64,000 nucleotides of DNA from Paulinella micropora (Eukaryota > Cercozoa > Imbricatea > Euglyphida), in NCBI GenBank assembly GCA_009731375.1, contig BJOX01000044.1, positions 765,616 through 829,615 of the forward strand, read 5' to 3'. Of the stretch, positions 33,801-43,248 are shown piece after piece. Position numbers and translations under genes: made by a program. The first letter of the stretch is position 1; each line of letters begins with the position of its first letter. The notes beneath the pieces were generated by a model. That model had not been told where the DNA came from. It made no database searches and saw nothing but the letters and a program-made list of their open reading frames with translations.

Positions 33801-34347
33801 CCCTTGGTCTGTAGCTCCCTTCCTGGCGACGCCGCGGCGATCGTGAACCAGACCCGGTCCTAGCCAGTCGAAGTCCTCCTCGGGGGGAACGGGACCGAGA
33901 ACGTCTATCTCGCTTCCAATTTTTAGGCTGGTGGGGCACGTCGCGGCTGCGTGAGCGGGGCCTTCTTCTTCCGCGGGGGGGTGAGGGCGAGAAACCAGTG
34001 GGACGTCTTTGGCCCTTCCCGCTCCATTCGGGAGCCCTCGTGGGGGGGGGGCGCTCGTGTGAAGACTGCTCTGCCCCCACCCCGACCCTCCTCATGGTGG
34101 GGCTGCTGTCGTGCGTGCGCGCGGTGAAGTCGGTCGGCGTCAGTTGAGCGCGACCCGGAAGGGATCCAACGTGACCCACGGGAGTCCGTGCGTGCGAGTG
34201 AGCTGCGGCGGGAGGATCTGGCGCGGGACGCAGACTGTGAGCGCTCTCTGCCCCGTGGGCTGAATGACCTAGAGCGTCGCCTCGGTGGGGGGGCGCGATC
34301 GTTGGACTTCTGGGGGGGGTTCCCGGGGAGGGGGCGGGCGGGAGCAC
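33403..34347 (-). CDS. LINE ORF1 middle part: Arg/Ser-rich (RS-like) region
   Basis: 314 codons, overlapping the neighbouring frames at C runs near 34290-34320 and 33735. Rich in RS/SR and RP dipeptides (RSRSRDVPHQPKNWKRDRRS, SGSRSPRRRQEGSYRPRDGS), resembling SR-type RNA-binding or splicing-factor domains, then a Ser/Thr/Pro-rich tail. Probably a nucleic-acid-binding linker of the first polyprotein. The composition bias is strong, so function is only inferred. Confidence 0.5.
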   Translation of the reverse strand: MLPPAPSPGTPPRSPTIAPPHRGDALGHSAHGAESAHSLRPAPDPPAAAHSHARTPVGHVGSLPGRAQLTPTDFTARTHDSSPTMRRVGVGAEQSSHERPPPTRAPEWSGKGQRRPTGFSPSPPRGRRRPRSRSRDVPHQPKNWKRDRRSRSRSPRGGLRLARTGSGSRSPRRRQEGSYRPRDGSRLRPRDQDRSRPRRPGPPPTPSPRRGHHPSSTESTRHRGGNSNRTRSSSSSSTSSTLSTPADPPRPPSSYGPAVIFTQAASTVVPSAVSDDRPAVHWCTPGSDRSPDGPSSLRQHTRPRSSATAQVCLP

Positions 34348-37300
34348 GCAGTCCGGAGGTCCTCCCGGGGTTCCTTGGTATCCCGCTGGGAATGGACCAA
34401 GGTTCCGAGGGGGGGCTGGGGGGGAATGGGCTTCCGACTGGTCCCCTGGGTCTCGTCGTTCGTCAGCCTAGCGGGCTCAGCGTCGTACTGGGGAGCTGGC
34501 GGATCCGGAGGGAGAGGGATGGGTAACGTAGGGGGGCTCTTGGGGGTCCGCTCGATCGACGTCAGGGATCTCCCGACCGCGTTGACTGCCTCCTTTCCCG
34601 AATCAGGAGAAGGGACCGTGATTTGGGAAGGGGGGGCGGTATCAGATGAAGTAGGCAAGGCAGGAGAGGGAGAAGGGGCTACTGGTACGTGGCAATGCCC
34701 TGGAGGTCTGCCCCAGGTCGAGGGGATGGGGGGGATGTCCGCTGGAGAGGCCGTCACCTCCAGAATCGAAAGGGGCAGATCAGGGGGGTCCGAAAGAGGA
34801 ACAAGGGGCATTGCGAGAGTGGGAGGGTCAGGGTCTGCGGGCCCAGCGGACCGTGGAGCGGTGCTCTCGGAGGAGGACTCCCTTCTGCTGGGACTACCAT
34901 CCGGGGCGGGGTCCACGGTTGTGGGTGCTGAGGGAGCTGGAAAAGCCTGCCTCTTTTCTGGCGTCTCCTTGGCACGAAGGGTGCCTGCATGACTCTGCGA
35001 CGTCAGGGTCTCGGTGGGCCCAAAGGCGTCCCCGGGCTCCGGGGTAACGGTGGGGGGCGAGATCGGAACGTAAGGCGGTGCGGGCGATGAGGTAGGCATG
35101 AGGGGGGAGGTGCCAGCGACCGTGTGCGTGGGGCGTCCCACTGAGGGGCAAGGTGGCCCCATGTGGGGAGAGATAGAGATCACAGAAGAGGTACCAGGTG
35201 GGAAGGGAGGTGAGGGCGGCCTGGAGGGGACAGGGGGGGCGGCAAAAGGTGGTGCGCGATGTGGTGATCCGGAGCTCCCGGAGCCAGGGGCCAGTGGGAC
35301 AGACCGAGCGGGGGCAGGCTCTCCTCTGCTGGGAAAGTCCTCTTTAGCTGGGGCAATAAACGCGGAATCCGAGGGAGGTGGAGGGGTCGGACGCCTCTCT
35401 GTCTTCCCCTCCGCTTCATCGGGAAAATCCTCCATCTCCTCCTCCAGCAGGTAGTCGAAGAGGTTTATCTGCGCCACCTTCTCGGCTGGAGAAAGGGTTT
35501 CCCACTCCCCTTGCAGCTCGTCGTTCCAGTCAGGATCCGCCGGCGGACGTGGGGGGTGAGTGGCAGCGACTATGTCTCCCATCCGTTGGGACATTTCTGA
35601 CGTCGGCGACACGCGCTGATCTCCTGTCGGTACGCTGCTGGGCTCCATTGTCTCCGCGATGGACGCCCTTGTCGGATTGACTTCTGGGGGGGGTGAGAAC
35701 ATCCGTACCCCTGTGTGGTCAGGCGACAACCCCATAGGTGCGAGCAGCTTCGTCTCCGTTGACATCCGGGGGGGGGCAGAGTCCTCCTGGAGTGCGTAGT
35801 TCTTGGCCTCCCGTTGGCCGGGGCCGTCCTCGGCCTGTGCGGGCGAACTCGATACCACTTCTACCTGGGGCTTAATGTCAGAGACCGGGTCCTCGGCGGG
35901 GTCTAGGCATCGGGGCTCCTTACCGGATCTTAGCGACGGTGGGTCCGGTCCCGACTCCCAGGGCGCTAGGGAGTCAAGCACAATTATCTCTCTATCCTGA
36001 AGGGTGAAGGAAGTCTCCGCTATCCCCACTTCCCGGACTAGGCCAAGGCTCCAGGGGGATCTCTGTTGCCTATCGCGTTCTGGTCTGTCCTGTGAAGTGT
36101 TGCCGAGGTGTAGGCGAAAGGATGTCGCGTCAATTTCTTCGTCATCCGAGCTGGGAGGGCTCCAGTATCCAGCCTGGGAAGCGTCAGAGTACAGGGCCGC
36201 CTGGGTCAGCCGGAACGTCCGCGATAGGCGAAGGAACAACCGACGTCGAAGAATGGCGGTCTTCGTTTTCCGCGTGCCGTTCAGGAGGCTAGCAAAAGCC
36301 CGGGTCACTTGGGCGTTCCGGGCCTCGAACTCATGGTCAGCCCGTATGTGACGTTCGCGGTTGAGGTGAACATCTCGGTAGGCTGATGGGTCGGTCACTT
36401 CCCAAATGCGTCGTTTTGCGGGAGGTAAAACTTTGTCCCTGCCAGCGCGCCCATCGATAACCTGCATGCGCCATTCTGCATGGCCGCGTTTGACCTTCCG
36501 TGTGAACTCCACAGGTTGATCCGTCGCGGTAGTAGGAGGACTGCTGAGAGATGTCATTTCTGGGTGGACGGTCTGCGCATGCTTGAGTCGCCGGAAGACG
36601 TTTCCACGAAACTCACCCATATCCGGCATCTCTGCTAGGGACAGGGGCGCGTCGGCAGAAAGGCACGAGGGGTTCAGGGCTACTCGTTGCAGGTGGAAGA
36701 GCATGTGCAGGCCACAATCCTGCCCCCCCTCCTGTTTTGGTACAGGGACACAGATGTATCCAGGTAACGGTGAAGTGGAGAGGAATCCCACTCGATTAAG
36801 GTTCTGATACCATGACGTGAGGATCTGTTTGAGATCGAAGTTGGGGCAGCTCGCTGTGCAGGATGGTAAGGAGTCCAAGAAGAGGACGAGCGGTAGGTCT
36901 CGTGATCCAGACTTAGCCGTTGCAGGCACCGAGCCGACTGCTCTGCCGGGTCCTCTTCGTCGTAGTGATGTAGAAATCACCAGGAGTGCCCAGTGACGTT
37001 CGCTGATGTTAAGCGGGATGAGAACATGTTCGTACCCCGGGTCGACGGGCTGGTTCTTCAAAGCCATGTACAGGATGTCCTTTCGAGACTCCCCTTGGGT
37101 CCGGACTTTCCAAGAGAAATCGGGTCCGATAAGGAGACATCGATTGGTACGTGCCTGGACTTCGAGCTCACGTATGAACCAGTGTATCACGTCGGTGTGA
37201 AGCCATCCTCCACTCTCCACCTCCTCCACTACTGCCGTTGGCACATGAAAGCTTTCCTCCGTAGCAGTGTCATGAGTCCAGATCGGGCAGATGCTGGGTG

Positions 37301-39482
37301 TTGGCTTGGGAACAGTCGGGGCCTCCAGGGGGGCCAGGGCAGACTTCTTGTTCTGTTTGTGCCGGCGCCGGTACCGACTCGGTGAAGAGGGGGGGCTGCC
37401 TGCCATGTCCACCGATGGGAAGACACTGTTTAGGGCCTTGTGCCAAAGATCTCGGCGTGTCTCCAGGTCCATGGAAATGGGACCAGCATGAGCGGGGCAC
37501 ATATCGTCTGACAGTGGTCGTAGCCAATGGCGCCCTTCTGCGCCACTCTTTGGAAGTTCAACAGGGAGCCGCTTCCATCTTCGGGCGTGAGCAGTAAGCA
37601 TGACCCACCCTAGCGGAAAGGCGGAAATGAAGCGGCGCTGAGTCTCAGGGGCCCGGATTTGCTCCAGTAGGGGGACTCGTTTCTGCCGGATGCCTGGGGC
37701 CTCCGGTCGGGCGACGGGGGCCGGGAGACGGGGAGAAGAGCCAGGAGAAGAGCCAGGAGAGGGGGGCAGGGTAATCCACCGGCCCCTTGGGTGGGGGTGA
37801 GGGGTCCATAGGGAAGAGCAGTCGCACGGCTGGTCTGGGCGTAGTATAGGAATCTGCTTCTTTCCCCATGGGCTGGGGAAAGGAGGGTCTGAGTCCCACA
37901 CCTCGCCTGTCTGAAAAGGGAGCAGCGCCGTTAGTCCCACTCTGTAGGCCATTCCAGCCCAGCTGGACCCTTTGGGGATCCGTTTTTGGATGCTAGCCCA
38001 TGACTTCCCCTCCGGGATAAAGTTGACCTCCTGAAAATTCTTCGAGATAGGCTGCCCCGAGCTGTGCATTCCAACTCCGCCTCTACCAAACCGGATGTAG
38101 GTGTGGTTGGAGGGATGGGAGCCGAGGATCGCAAACTCTTGGCGGAAATTCTGCCTGCTCTCCTGTAGCTCCTTCCAGGCCGGGAGCGCCTCGATGGCCC
38201 CCGGGGCGGGGGTGTCGCGGTAAGTTGTGGGCGGTTGGATTATGGCCTCACGGGTGCAACGACCACGTAGCCGCTCTTGGGCCTGTTCCCACTCCGCACT
38301 TTCCGCCGCGATAACCTCCTCGTCGGTGGGAGGTGGAGAGAAGGGAATGAAGCGTTCTCCACCTGCCGTCCACTTGTCCCCATGGATGAAGGTATTTACG
38401 CTGTAGGCTGCCACGGCATGTGACAGGAAAGTCACCTGGTAGGAGGCGGCCCATTGTCGACGGTCGGGTCCTCCAGGGAGGAAAGTCTCTGAACGGGTGG
38501 TGCGTGGAATAGACACCAGCCGGGTGACGGTGCCAAGAGCGTTGAGGGCCTGTCGAACATCGGGTAGACTATCCCCTGGAGAGGTGGGGATGGCAGATCC
38601 ATCGTAGAAGATGCTGAATTCCACCGATCTTCGCTCCGCAGGGGCGCCCCGAATACTACCCAAAAGGAGGGCACGTTCTAACTGGAAGAAGGACTCGCTC
38701 CAGCTGGACGAGCGGGCGACGTAAGCATCCAGCAGGAGTAGAGCCTGGCCCGGTGTCGGGTCAGGGGGGCGAGTTGGCACGGGGGCCTCGTGGCTGCAGT
38801 TGGCATGAAGACGTCGGAACAGGCGGAGATTGGCCCCGGCGGTGAGGGGATCGAGCGTCTCCCTGTTCCATTCGTGGCTCCCGGGGGCAAGGGGCCACTC
38901 CCAGTGAAGGAGTTTGCAGATCAACCGTTGGTCAAAGATCAGGATCGAGGGTGGGAGGAGTCGGCGGTTTGGTGGTCCGCAAACAGTACCATGCGTATAG
39001 GTCCCGGGAACCCGCAGGGACATGAGGGCGCAGAGATCAAGTCGGGTGGGGGCCGCAGGGTGGGGTACTACGTCAGCGCGATCGGGTAATTCGAGCCAGG
39101 CGCATCCAAATTCCAGGCCTGCCTCCTGAAGCGTAGAACGAATGGTAGATTCCGTTTGCTCGCAGGGCCAAGGAAGAATGGCAATGGTCCGATGAGCCCG
39201 GGGACCAGTCGACTTGGGGAAGCTGGTATCCTCGAATTGGGCCACATGAAAGAAGTAACAACTTTTCGGGCTGGAAAGTTTAAGGTGGGTCACCAGGCCC
39301 CGTCTTGACGACTCCCTGTTGGTCAAAGGAATAGTCCCAGGGGGGGGGTCTGGATGAGCAGGGGTAGGGTTCCGCGGCGGCGTGCCAGGAAATGGCTCCA
39401 CAGCGTCCCTCAGGTGAGGCAGGGAATTGCGGAAGAGCCTTTGTTCCACTCGGGAGAATTCCGCCCACCGGGGGAGGTGCAT
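34269..39482 (-). CDS. LINE ORF1: Ulp1/C48-like cysteine peptidase polyprotein
   Basis: 1737 codons without a stop. Residues about 770-950 carry a Ulp1-like peptidase: DVIHWFIRELEVQ (the usual W/I start region), HVLIPLNISERHWALLVIST (catalytic His about 828), PLVLFLDSLPS (catalytic Asp about 867) and KQEGGQDCGLHMLFHL (oxyanion Gln and catalytic Cys about 920). Spacings match C48 enzymes, which cut SUMO-like tails; in NeSL-type LINEs such a domain may process the polyprotein. The N-terminal ~750 residues are unassigned, and about residues 1050-1700 are Pro/Ser/Glu-rich and probably disordered. The upstream frame (39500-41665) joins across the poly-G tract at 39580-39650, and the downstream one joins near 34290-34320. 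Family assignment of the peptidase is firm; the role is inferred. Confidence 0.8.
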   Translation of the reverse strand: MHLPRWAEFSRVEQRLFRNSLPHLRDAVEPFPGTPPRNPTPAHPDPPPGTIPLTNRESSRRGLVTHLKLSSPKSCYFFHVAQFEDTSFPKSTGPRAHRTIAILPWPCEQTESTIRSTLQEAGLEFGCAWLELPDRADVVPHPAAPTRLDLCALMSLRVPGTYTHGTVCGPPNRRLLPPSILIFDQRLICKLLHWEWPLAPGSHEWNRETLDPLTAGANLRLFRRLHANCSHEAPVPTRPPDPTPGQALLLLDAYVARSSSWSESFFQLERALLLGSIRGAPAERRSVEFSIFYDGSAIPTSPGDSLPDVRQALNALGTVTRLVSIPRTTRSETFLPGGPDRRQWAASYQVTFLSHAVAAYSVNTFIHGDKWTAGGERFIPFSPPPTDEEVIAAESAEWEQAQERLRGRCTREAIIQPPTTYRDTPAPGAIEALPAWKELQESRQNFRQEFAILGSHPSNHTYIRFGRGGVGMHSSGQPISKNFQEVNFIPEGKSWASIQKRIPKGSSWAGMAYRVGLTALLPFQTGEVWDSDPPFPSPWGKKQIPILRPDQPCDCSSLWTPHPHPRGRWITLPPSPGSSPGSSPRLPAPVARPEAPGIRQKRVPLLEQIRAPETQRRFISAFPLGWVMLTAHARRWKRLPVELPKSGAEGRHWLRPLSDDMCPAHAGPISMDLETRRDLWHKALNSVFPSVDMAGSPPSSPSRYRRRHKQNKKSALAPLEAPTVPKPTPSICPIWTHDTATEESFHVPTAVVEEVESGGWLHTDVIHWFIRELEVQARTNRCLLIGPDFSWKVRTQGESRKDILYMALKNQPVDPGYEHVLIPLNISERHWALLVISTSLRRRGPGRAVGSVPATAKSGSRDLPLVLFLDSLPSCTASCPNFDLKQILTSWYQNLNRVGFLSTSPLPGYICVPVPKQEGGQDCGLHMLFHLQRVALNPSCLSADAPLSLAEMPDMGEFRGNVFRRLKHAQTVHPEMTSLSSPPTTATDQPVEFTRKVKRGHAEWRMQVIDGRAGRDKVLPPAKRRIWEVTDPSAYRDVHLNRERHIRADHEFEARNAQVTRAFASLLNGTRKTKTAILRRRLFLRLSRTFRLTQAALYSDASQAGYWSPPSSDDEEIDATSFRLHLGNTSQDRPERDRQQRSPWSLGLVREVGIAETSFTLQDREIIVLDSLAPWESGPDPPSLRSGKEPRCLDPAEDPVSDIKPQVEVVSSSPAQAEDGPGQREAKNYALQEDSAPPRMSTETKLLAPMGLSPDHTGVRMFSPPPEVNPTRASIAETMEPSSVPTGDQRVSPTSEMSQRMGDIVAATHPPRPPADPDWNDELQGEWETLSPAEKVAQINLFDYLLEEEMEDFPDEAEGKTERRPTPPPPSDSAFIAPAKEDFPSRGEPAPARSVPLAPGSGSSGSPHRAPPFAAPPVPSRPPSPPFPPGTSSVISISPHMGPPCPSVGRPTHTVAGTSPLMPTSSPAPPYVPISPPTVTPEPGDAFGPTETLTSQSHAGTLRAKETPEKRQAFPAPSAPTTVDPAPDGSPSRRESSSESTAPRSAGPADPDPPTLAMPLVPLSDPPDLPLSILEVTASPADIPPIPSTWGRPPGHCHVPVAPSPSPALPTSSDTAPPSQITVPSPDSGKEAVNAVGRSLTSIERTPKSPPTLPIPLPPDPPAPQYDAEPARLTNDETQGTSRKPIPPQPPLGTLVHSQRDTKEPREDLRTACSRPPPPREPPPEVQRSRPPTEATL

Positions 39483-39499
39483 GAAGCGGACTCCCCAAG

Positions 39500-39600
39500 C
39501 TAGGACGGGAACTCGTTGGGCCAGATCGGGGCGGCGTACCGAGAGACGGTGGCATAGAAAGATCCGTGTCCCTCCCGTCGGGGGGGGGGGGGGGGGGGGG

Positions 39601-39641
<41 letters not shown>

Positions 39642-41665
39642 GGGGGGGGAGGGGGGGGTGGGTATCCCTGGAGGTGGGTGAACAGAGGGGAGACGGTGAA
39701 GTCGTGGGGTGTATCCGTCAGAAGGACCTCCACAAAAAATTCGTTTGGCAGGCTGGTGCTGAAGTCCTGGGAGAGATCCCAGTGCATTTTCGTGTCCTCA
39801 CCTGTGCCCCGTGGGAGGGCGTAGATGAGTCCGGCGTTAACACGGCAGCGAAAGACACTCCTGAGCCAGTCCCAGAGGGATTGGGGGAACGCCGCTGTGA
39901 TGGCTGAGCCCCTCGGTGCTGGTGCTACGAACGTTCCGCCGCCATGGTATCCGATTATGTCGTGTTCGTCCGGCGCTGCTACCAGGGTTCGGGGAGGGGA
40001 CGAGGGTTTGGAGGAGAGGACGACTCTGCAAATGGTTAAGTAGAGGTTTTCCCACGGGCAAATGCGGCGTTGGTTGTGATCACGCTTCGAGGGCAAGAGA
40101 GGTGGTTGGATAGAGATTACCCGTCCCTCCGTCCAGGTGTGGTATAACGAAGGGCAGGGGGGGATGTAAGTGTGAATCGGAGGTGGGGGGTTCCGATTAA
40201 GGGCTGAGAAAAGATCCGCAGTATGAGTTGGGAGCGGTACCTCCATGGTTGGGAAGTCATGGACTTTGCCTTCGATGGTGTCGGCGCGCTGGTAGAGGAT
40301 GGCTACTAGTGCTCCACCTAGTGGTATGATCGTTCCCGGGAGCAGTCCAACACAAAGGTGACTCTGACGGTGAGTGGTGTATCTCGGGTGCTTGCGTTCC
40401 CCATCATAATCCAGGAAGCTCCGTGGGAATGTAGCATCTTGACATCCAAAAGACCGATACCTCAGCTTGCTGTCCTTGTACTCCTCCGGGTGGAAAGTGA
40501 CGCCCCTCGTCCGGATGTATTTTCCTGTCTTCGCCGTCATGTAGCAGGCAGGGAAAAAAGGAGACATCTCCAGCGAAAAAGGGGCCAGGATCGGGGTGTC
40601 GTTGATGCGCGGAGGTTCCGTAGGTCCTCGAGGGGTCTCTGGACGGTTGATGATGACGAAAAGGAAAGGAGGGGGCGGAGAGTCCAGGGATACCCGGGAG
40701 GAGATTACCCTATCTTGTTGCTGGGAGCAGTAGCATGAGAGGTTCCCGTACCCCAACTGTCGCGCTCCCGGCCGAAGTAGAGCCTCGATGAGGGATTCGA
40801 GGCGAATCGAAGGGGAGTCCGCAACGGAGGGGGGGTTTCCCGTGGGCTCTGGGGACTTCCCGTCCGTGGGCTGTGGAGGGGCCGTGACCTCCAGAAGTGG
40901 GCTGCAGGCGTTCGATGAGACATGGTACCAATGACAGGTGGCACAAACATGTTCGCGTTTCCATCGGAGCTGTAGCTGTTGACGGGCAGGGGTCCCCGGT
41001 GCCGCAGGCGCATGGAGCCAGTCCTCCTCGGTAGGCGGTCTGTAGTGTAGCGAAGCCGCCGGGCTAGTACATAGGTCGCGGAGGATGAGCCGTAGGGCAT
41101 GCTTCAGGTCGTCAGTCCGCGCCTGAATGCGTGCCGCCGGTGGAACCTGAATACGGTACTGTGATCCCAACTGCGCCGCTTGTTCCTCCAGAACGGGATG
41201 CTGGAAACGCGGGTCCAGATCAATAATGTGGCGGTAGAGGATAGCCAGCCCTTGCGCCGCAACAGGTTTGTGGGCCAGTTGAGTCGCGGCCGATCGGTTT
41301 AGGGCGCGCCCCGCTTCCGCCAGGACGTGTCCCCCCAGGAAGCCGTTGGGGGTCCTCACGAAAAAACCCAGTAGTGGCTGGAGCAGACTTGCGAGTGCAG
41401 AGAGAAAGGCGCCCATGGGCCATACTGGGAAAGGTGGCGGAGAGGTGTCAGCGCTGGACTGGGTTTTCACGTCCAGGTTTCTAGGCCTCGGGGCCCCAGT
41501 CTGCCTAGATCGCTGACTACGCCTGGCCTGGCGATGGCGGCTTGACCGCATCTCGGTAAAGCGTAATCGATTCCAGCTTGAGTGACGGGCACGTGGGTCC
41601 AGTCTCTGCAGGTGTGATGGTAGGACCCAGAAAAGCGTACCTGGAACGGTCAGCGGCCACACCAC
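39500..41665 (-). CDS. LINE ORF1 N-terminal part with Cys/His finger
   Basis: 721 codons. Near residues 240-260 a compact CATCHWYHVSSNAC motif (C-x2-C-x3-H-x5-C) looks like a variant zinc knuckle, and a SCYCSQQQ cluster follows. Other recognisable stretches are MGAFLSALASLLQPLLGFFV (possible internal start and hydrophobic helix) and a Pro-run encoded by the long G tract at 39580-39650, past which the frame is lost. No gag or ORF1p fold is recognised. It is probably the nucleic-acid-binding first product of the element. The start codon at 41665 is only the first available; the MGAFL methionine (about 41415) is an alternative. Confidence 0.55.
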
Positions 41666-42330
41666 ACACAGGGGTGACGGTCACTGCCTTCCCTGGTTCG
41701 TCAGACCTGGCTACCACCAACACTCAAGGCAGTCGGGGCTGTGCCAGAAGTCACGGAACTTCACGGGGCCTGGTTTGGGCTCGTATGCGGCGGGCCTACC
41801 AGGTAGCCTGACACGAAGACCTAATACCGGCCTGTAACCAGAGACAGGAAGGAAGAGAGAGTGCCTGAGACGTTCAGCGACCGTACCCTCCACGTGGGTT
41901 ACAGCCACCGTCTTCCCTGGCCCAGCAATCCCTGGCGTCACGGGTACTGTGCTAGCAAGGTAGTGTCGACAGGCGCGTCACTTCCCAGGAAACCGCCGTT
42001 CGGAGGGGTACGGCGAGGGAAGGGACCAGGAGAACCGAACACTGTGATTACTCCTCGGGCGAGCCACCACTCTAGAGACAGGGGCCCAGTGTCTGGACCG
42101 ATCAGCGGCCACACCGGCACAGTCGGGTGCGGACACTGTCTTTCCTGTCACTGGACTCTTGATCCTAGATGCGCTCTGCCTGTAGGACAGTGCCCGGCGG
42201 AGGGCAAGACACAGTTTCCTCTGGCCGGACTAGAAAGATAAGGGCGAAACAACGCGCCTGGACCGTTAAGCGACCGCACAGTCAGGGACGTATGCGGCCA
42301 CTCACTGTCCTGGCTCTGTTTGTCCACCCT
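41636..42330 (-). promoter_or_regulatory. LINE 5' region with four degenerate tandem repeats
   Basis: A motif of the form ctgga(c/a)cg(t/g)tcagcg(g/a)cc(a/g)cac occurs at about 41640, 41863, 42093 and 42259. Each is followed by similar ctgtct/gtcttt-cctg stretches, at intervals of about 225, 230 and 166. Repeated monomers upstream of ORF1 resemble the promoter repeats of some LINE 5' UTRs. Promoter function is inferred. Confidence 0.55.
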
Positions 42331-42585
42331 TTAGTACCGGTAAAGCCCAGAGGATCTTTCACCCCTTCGTGAAGTTTGCTGGAAAGCGGATCGCCCGTCC
42401 GCGTGGAGGTTGAGCGGTGGGGTGAGAGGGAGAGGCGAGTGAGGACGGGGAAGCGGTGGCGTGCGAGGAAGATGTCTCGAGCCGGGCCGCGATAGCTCCA
42501 GGAGAAGCCGGATTATCCAGGCAACACTTGTGCAGAAAAGCCGGATTATCCAGGCAACACTTGTGATCTTTCTGAAAAGCCGGAT
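42331..42585. other. LINE 5' end and junction with filler repeats
   Basis: Contains two copies of ccggattatccaggcaacac near 42511 and 42541, then gatctttctga (also present 20-30 bases later in the copia target, where it reads ggatctttctgatac) and a shortened third aaaagccggat directly before the duplicated target. This looks like template-switch filler at the 5' junction. Confidence 0.6.
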
Positions 42586-43128
42586 CAACCAAGGCGCTCT
42601 GGATCTTTCTGATACAAATGTATTTTCTAGGAAGCTCGGGCACGTGGACCTGCGCTGCGCCATCGTGAACCAGAAGGTGGACGCTGGGCTCGTGGTCAAC
42701 GAGAAGGTGGTGTCGGGAGACAACATTGCCAACATCAACACAAAGCCGCAGCGTGGGAGCCCTACCTTCGACGGGTGCGACCCGTCGCGTCGGACTAGAC
42801 CTGATCCGGCTCCATCTTTCGATCTATCTGTCTGCCCATCTATCTGTATACCCTTCCCTCTATCACGGAGTGCGACTCTGCACTGCGGGCGGCGGTTTGG
42901 CGTGGCATGAGACTTTCTCCAACGATTGGGACTTCCTACTACGTGGACTTTGGATAGGATTTTTGTTAGGTTCCCGGCAGTCCGGGGATAGATATTAGAA
43001 ATTAGGTGACTAGATTGCCGAACTCCACAAGCTGTGGAGACGTAGGCTAGCGCCTCTGCTTTCGCTTAGTCTTATTTTGTGCACTGTTGTGCCTGTAGCG
43101 CTTTAGTTGATATAGTGCAGCTATATAG
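42586..43128 (+). repeat. 543-bp direct duplication, right copy
   Basis: Same length and order as 22503-23045. It covers the last part of copia RNase H (LGHVDLRCAIVNQ, NIANINTKP) and the downstream non-coding region. After it the copia sequence continues without interruption to the polypurine tract, so this copy is the one joined to the 3' LTR. Confidence 0.9.
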
Positions 43129-43235
43129 CCGAACTCCACTGGAGACGTAGGGTAGCTCACCTTGCGCTTTGCTCATTTTTCTAATCTAGTTGTTAGTAGC
43201 ACGGTATGGTTGGACACTGACTCGTAAGGGAGTCT

Positions 43236-43248
43236 AATTAAGGGGGGC
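43236..43248 (+). promoter_or_regulatory. Copia polypurine tract
   Basis: ttaaggggggc immediately precedes the LTR edge attggacaatt. A purine run at this spot primes plus-strand DNA synthesis in LTR elements. Its plus orientation matches the inverted RT-RNase H segment. Confidence 0.65.

Larger units (their letters stand above)
23046..42585 (-). mobile_element. Giant (19.5 kb) non-LTR retrotransposon with Ulp1, USP-like, RNase H, RT and REL domains
   Basis: Nearly all of this segment is open on the minus strand in very long frames. Order from the 5' end (42585): tandem-repeat 5' region, Cys/His-finger N-terminal protein, Ulp1-like peptidase, Arg/Ser/Pro-rich region, USP-like peptidase, RNase H, RT, Cys/His finger with restriction-like endonuclease, 3' region ending in AATAAAAA on the minus strand. 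There are no LTRs and no poly-A tail beyond that. RT followed by a zinc finger and REL domain places it in the R2/NeSL/CRE-like group, where a Ulp1 domain is known in NeSL-type elements. The USP-like domain, the RNase H before RT and the length are unusual as far as I know. Frame changes fall mostly at C runs of the coding strand, and one TGA follows the RT catalytic motif. Confidence 0.85.

Noticed and set aside
39650-40020. AlkB/2OG-oxygenase-like domain in the LINE ORF1 N-terminal part, suggested by a KMHWDLSQDF (HxD) motif.
   Set aside because: The required downstream His and Arg could not be located and the sequence runs into a poly-Pro/poly-G tract. One HxD is not enough.
22503-43128. 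The 543-bp duplicates as LTRs of a giant LTR retrotransposon enclosing the big ORFs.
   Set aside because: They include copia RNase H coding sequence and lie in the opposite orientation to the enclosed ORFs, and the enclosed RT is LINE-type with no integrase or protease of LTR type.
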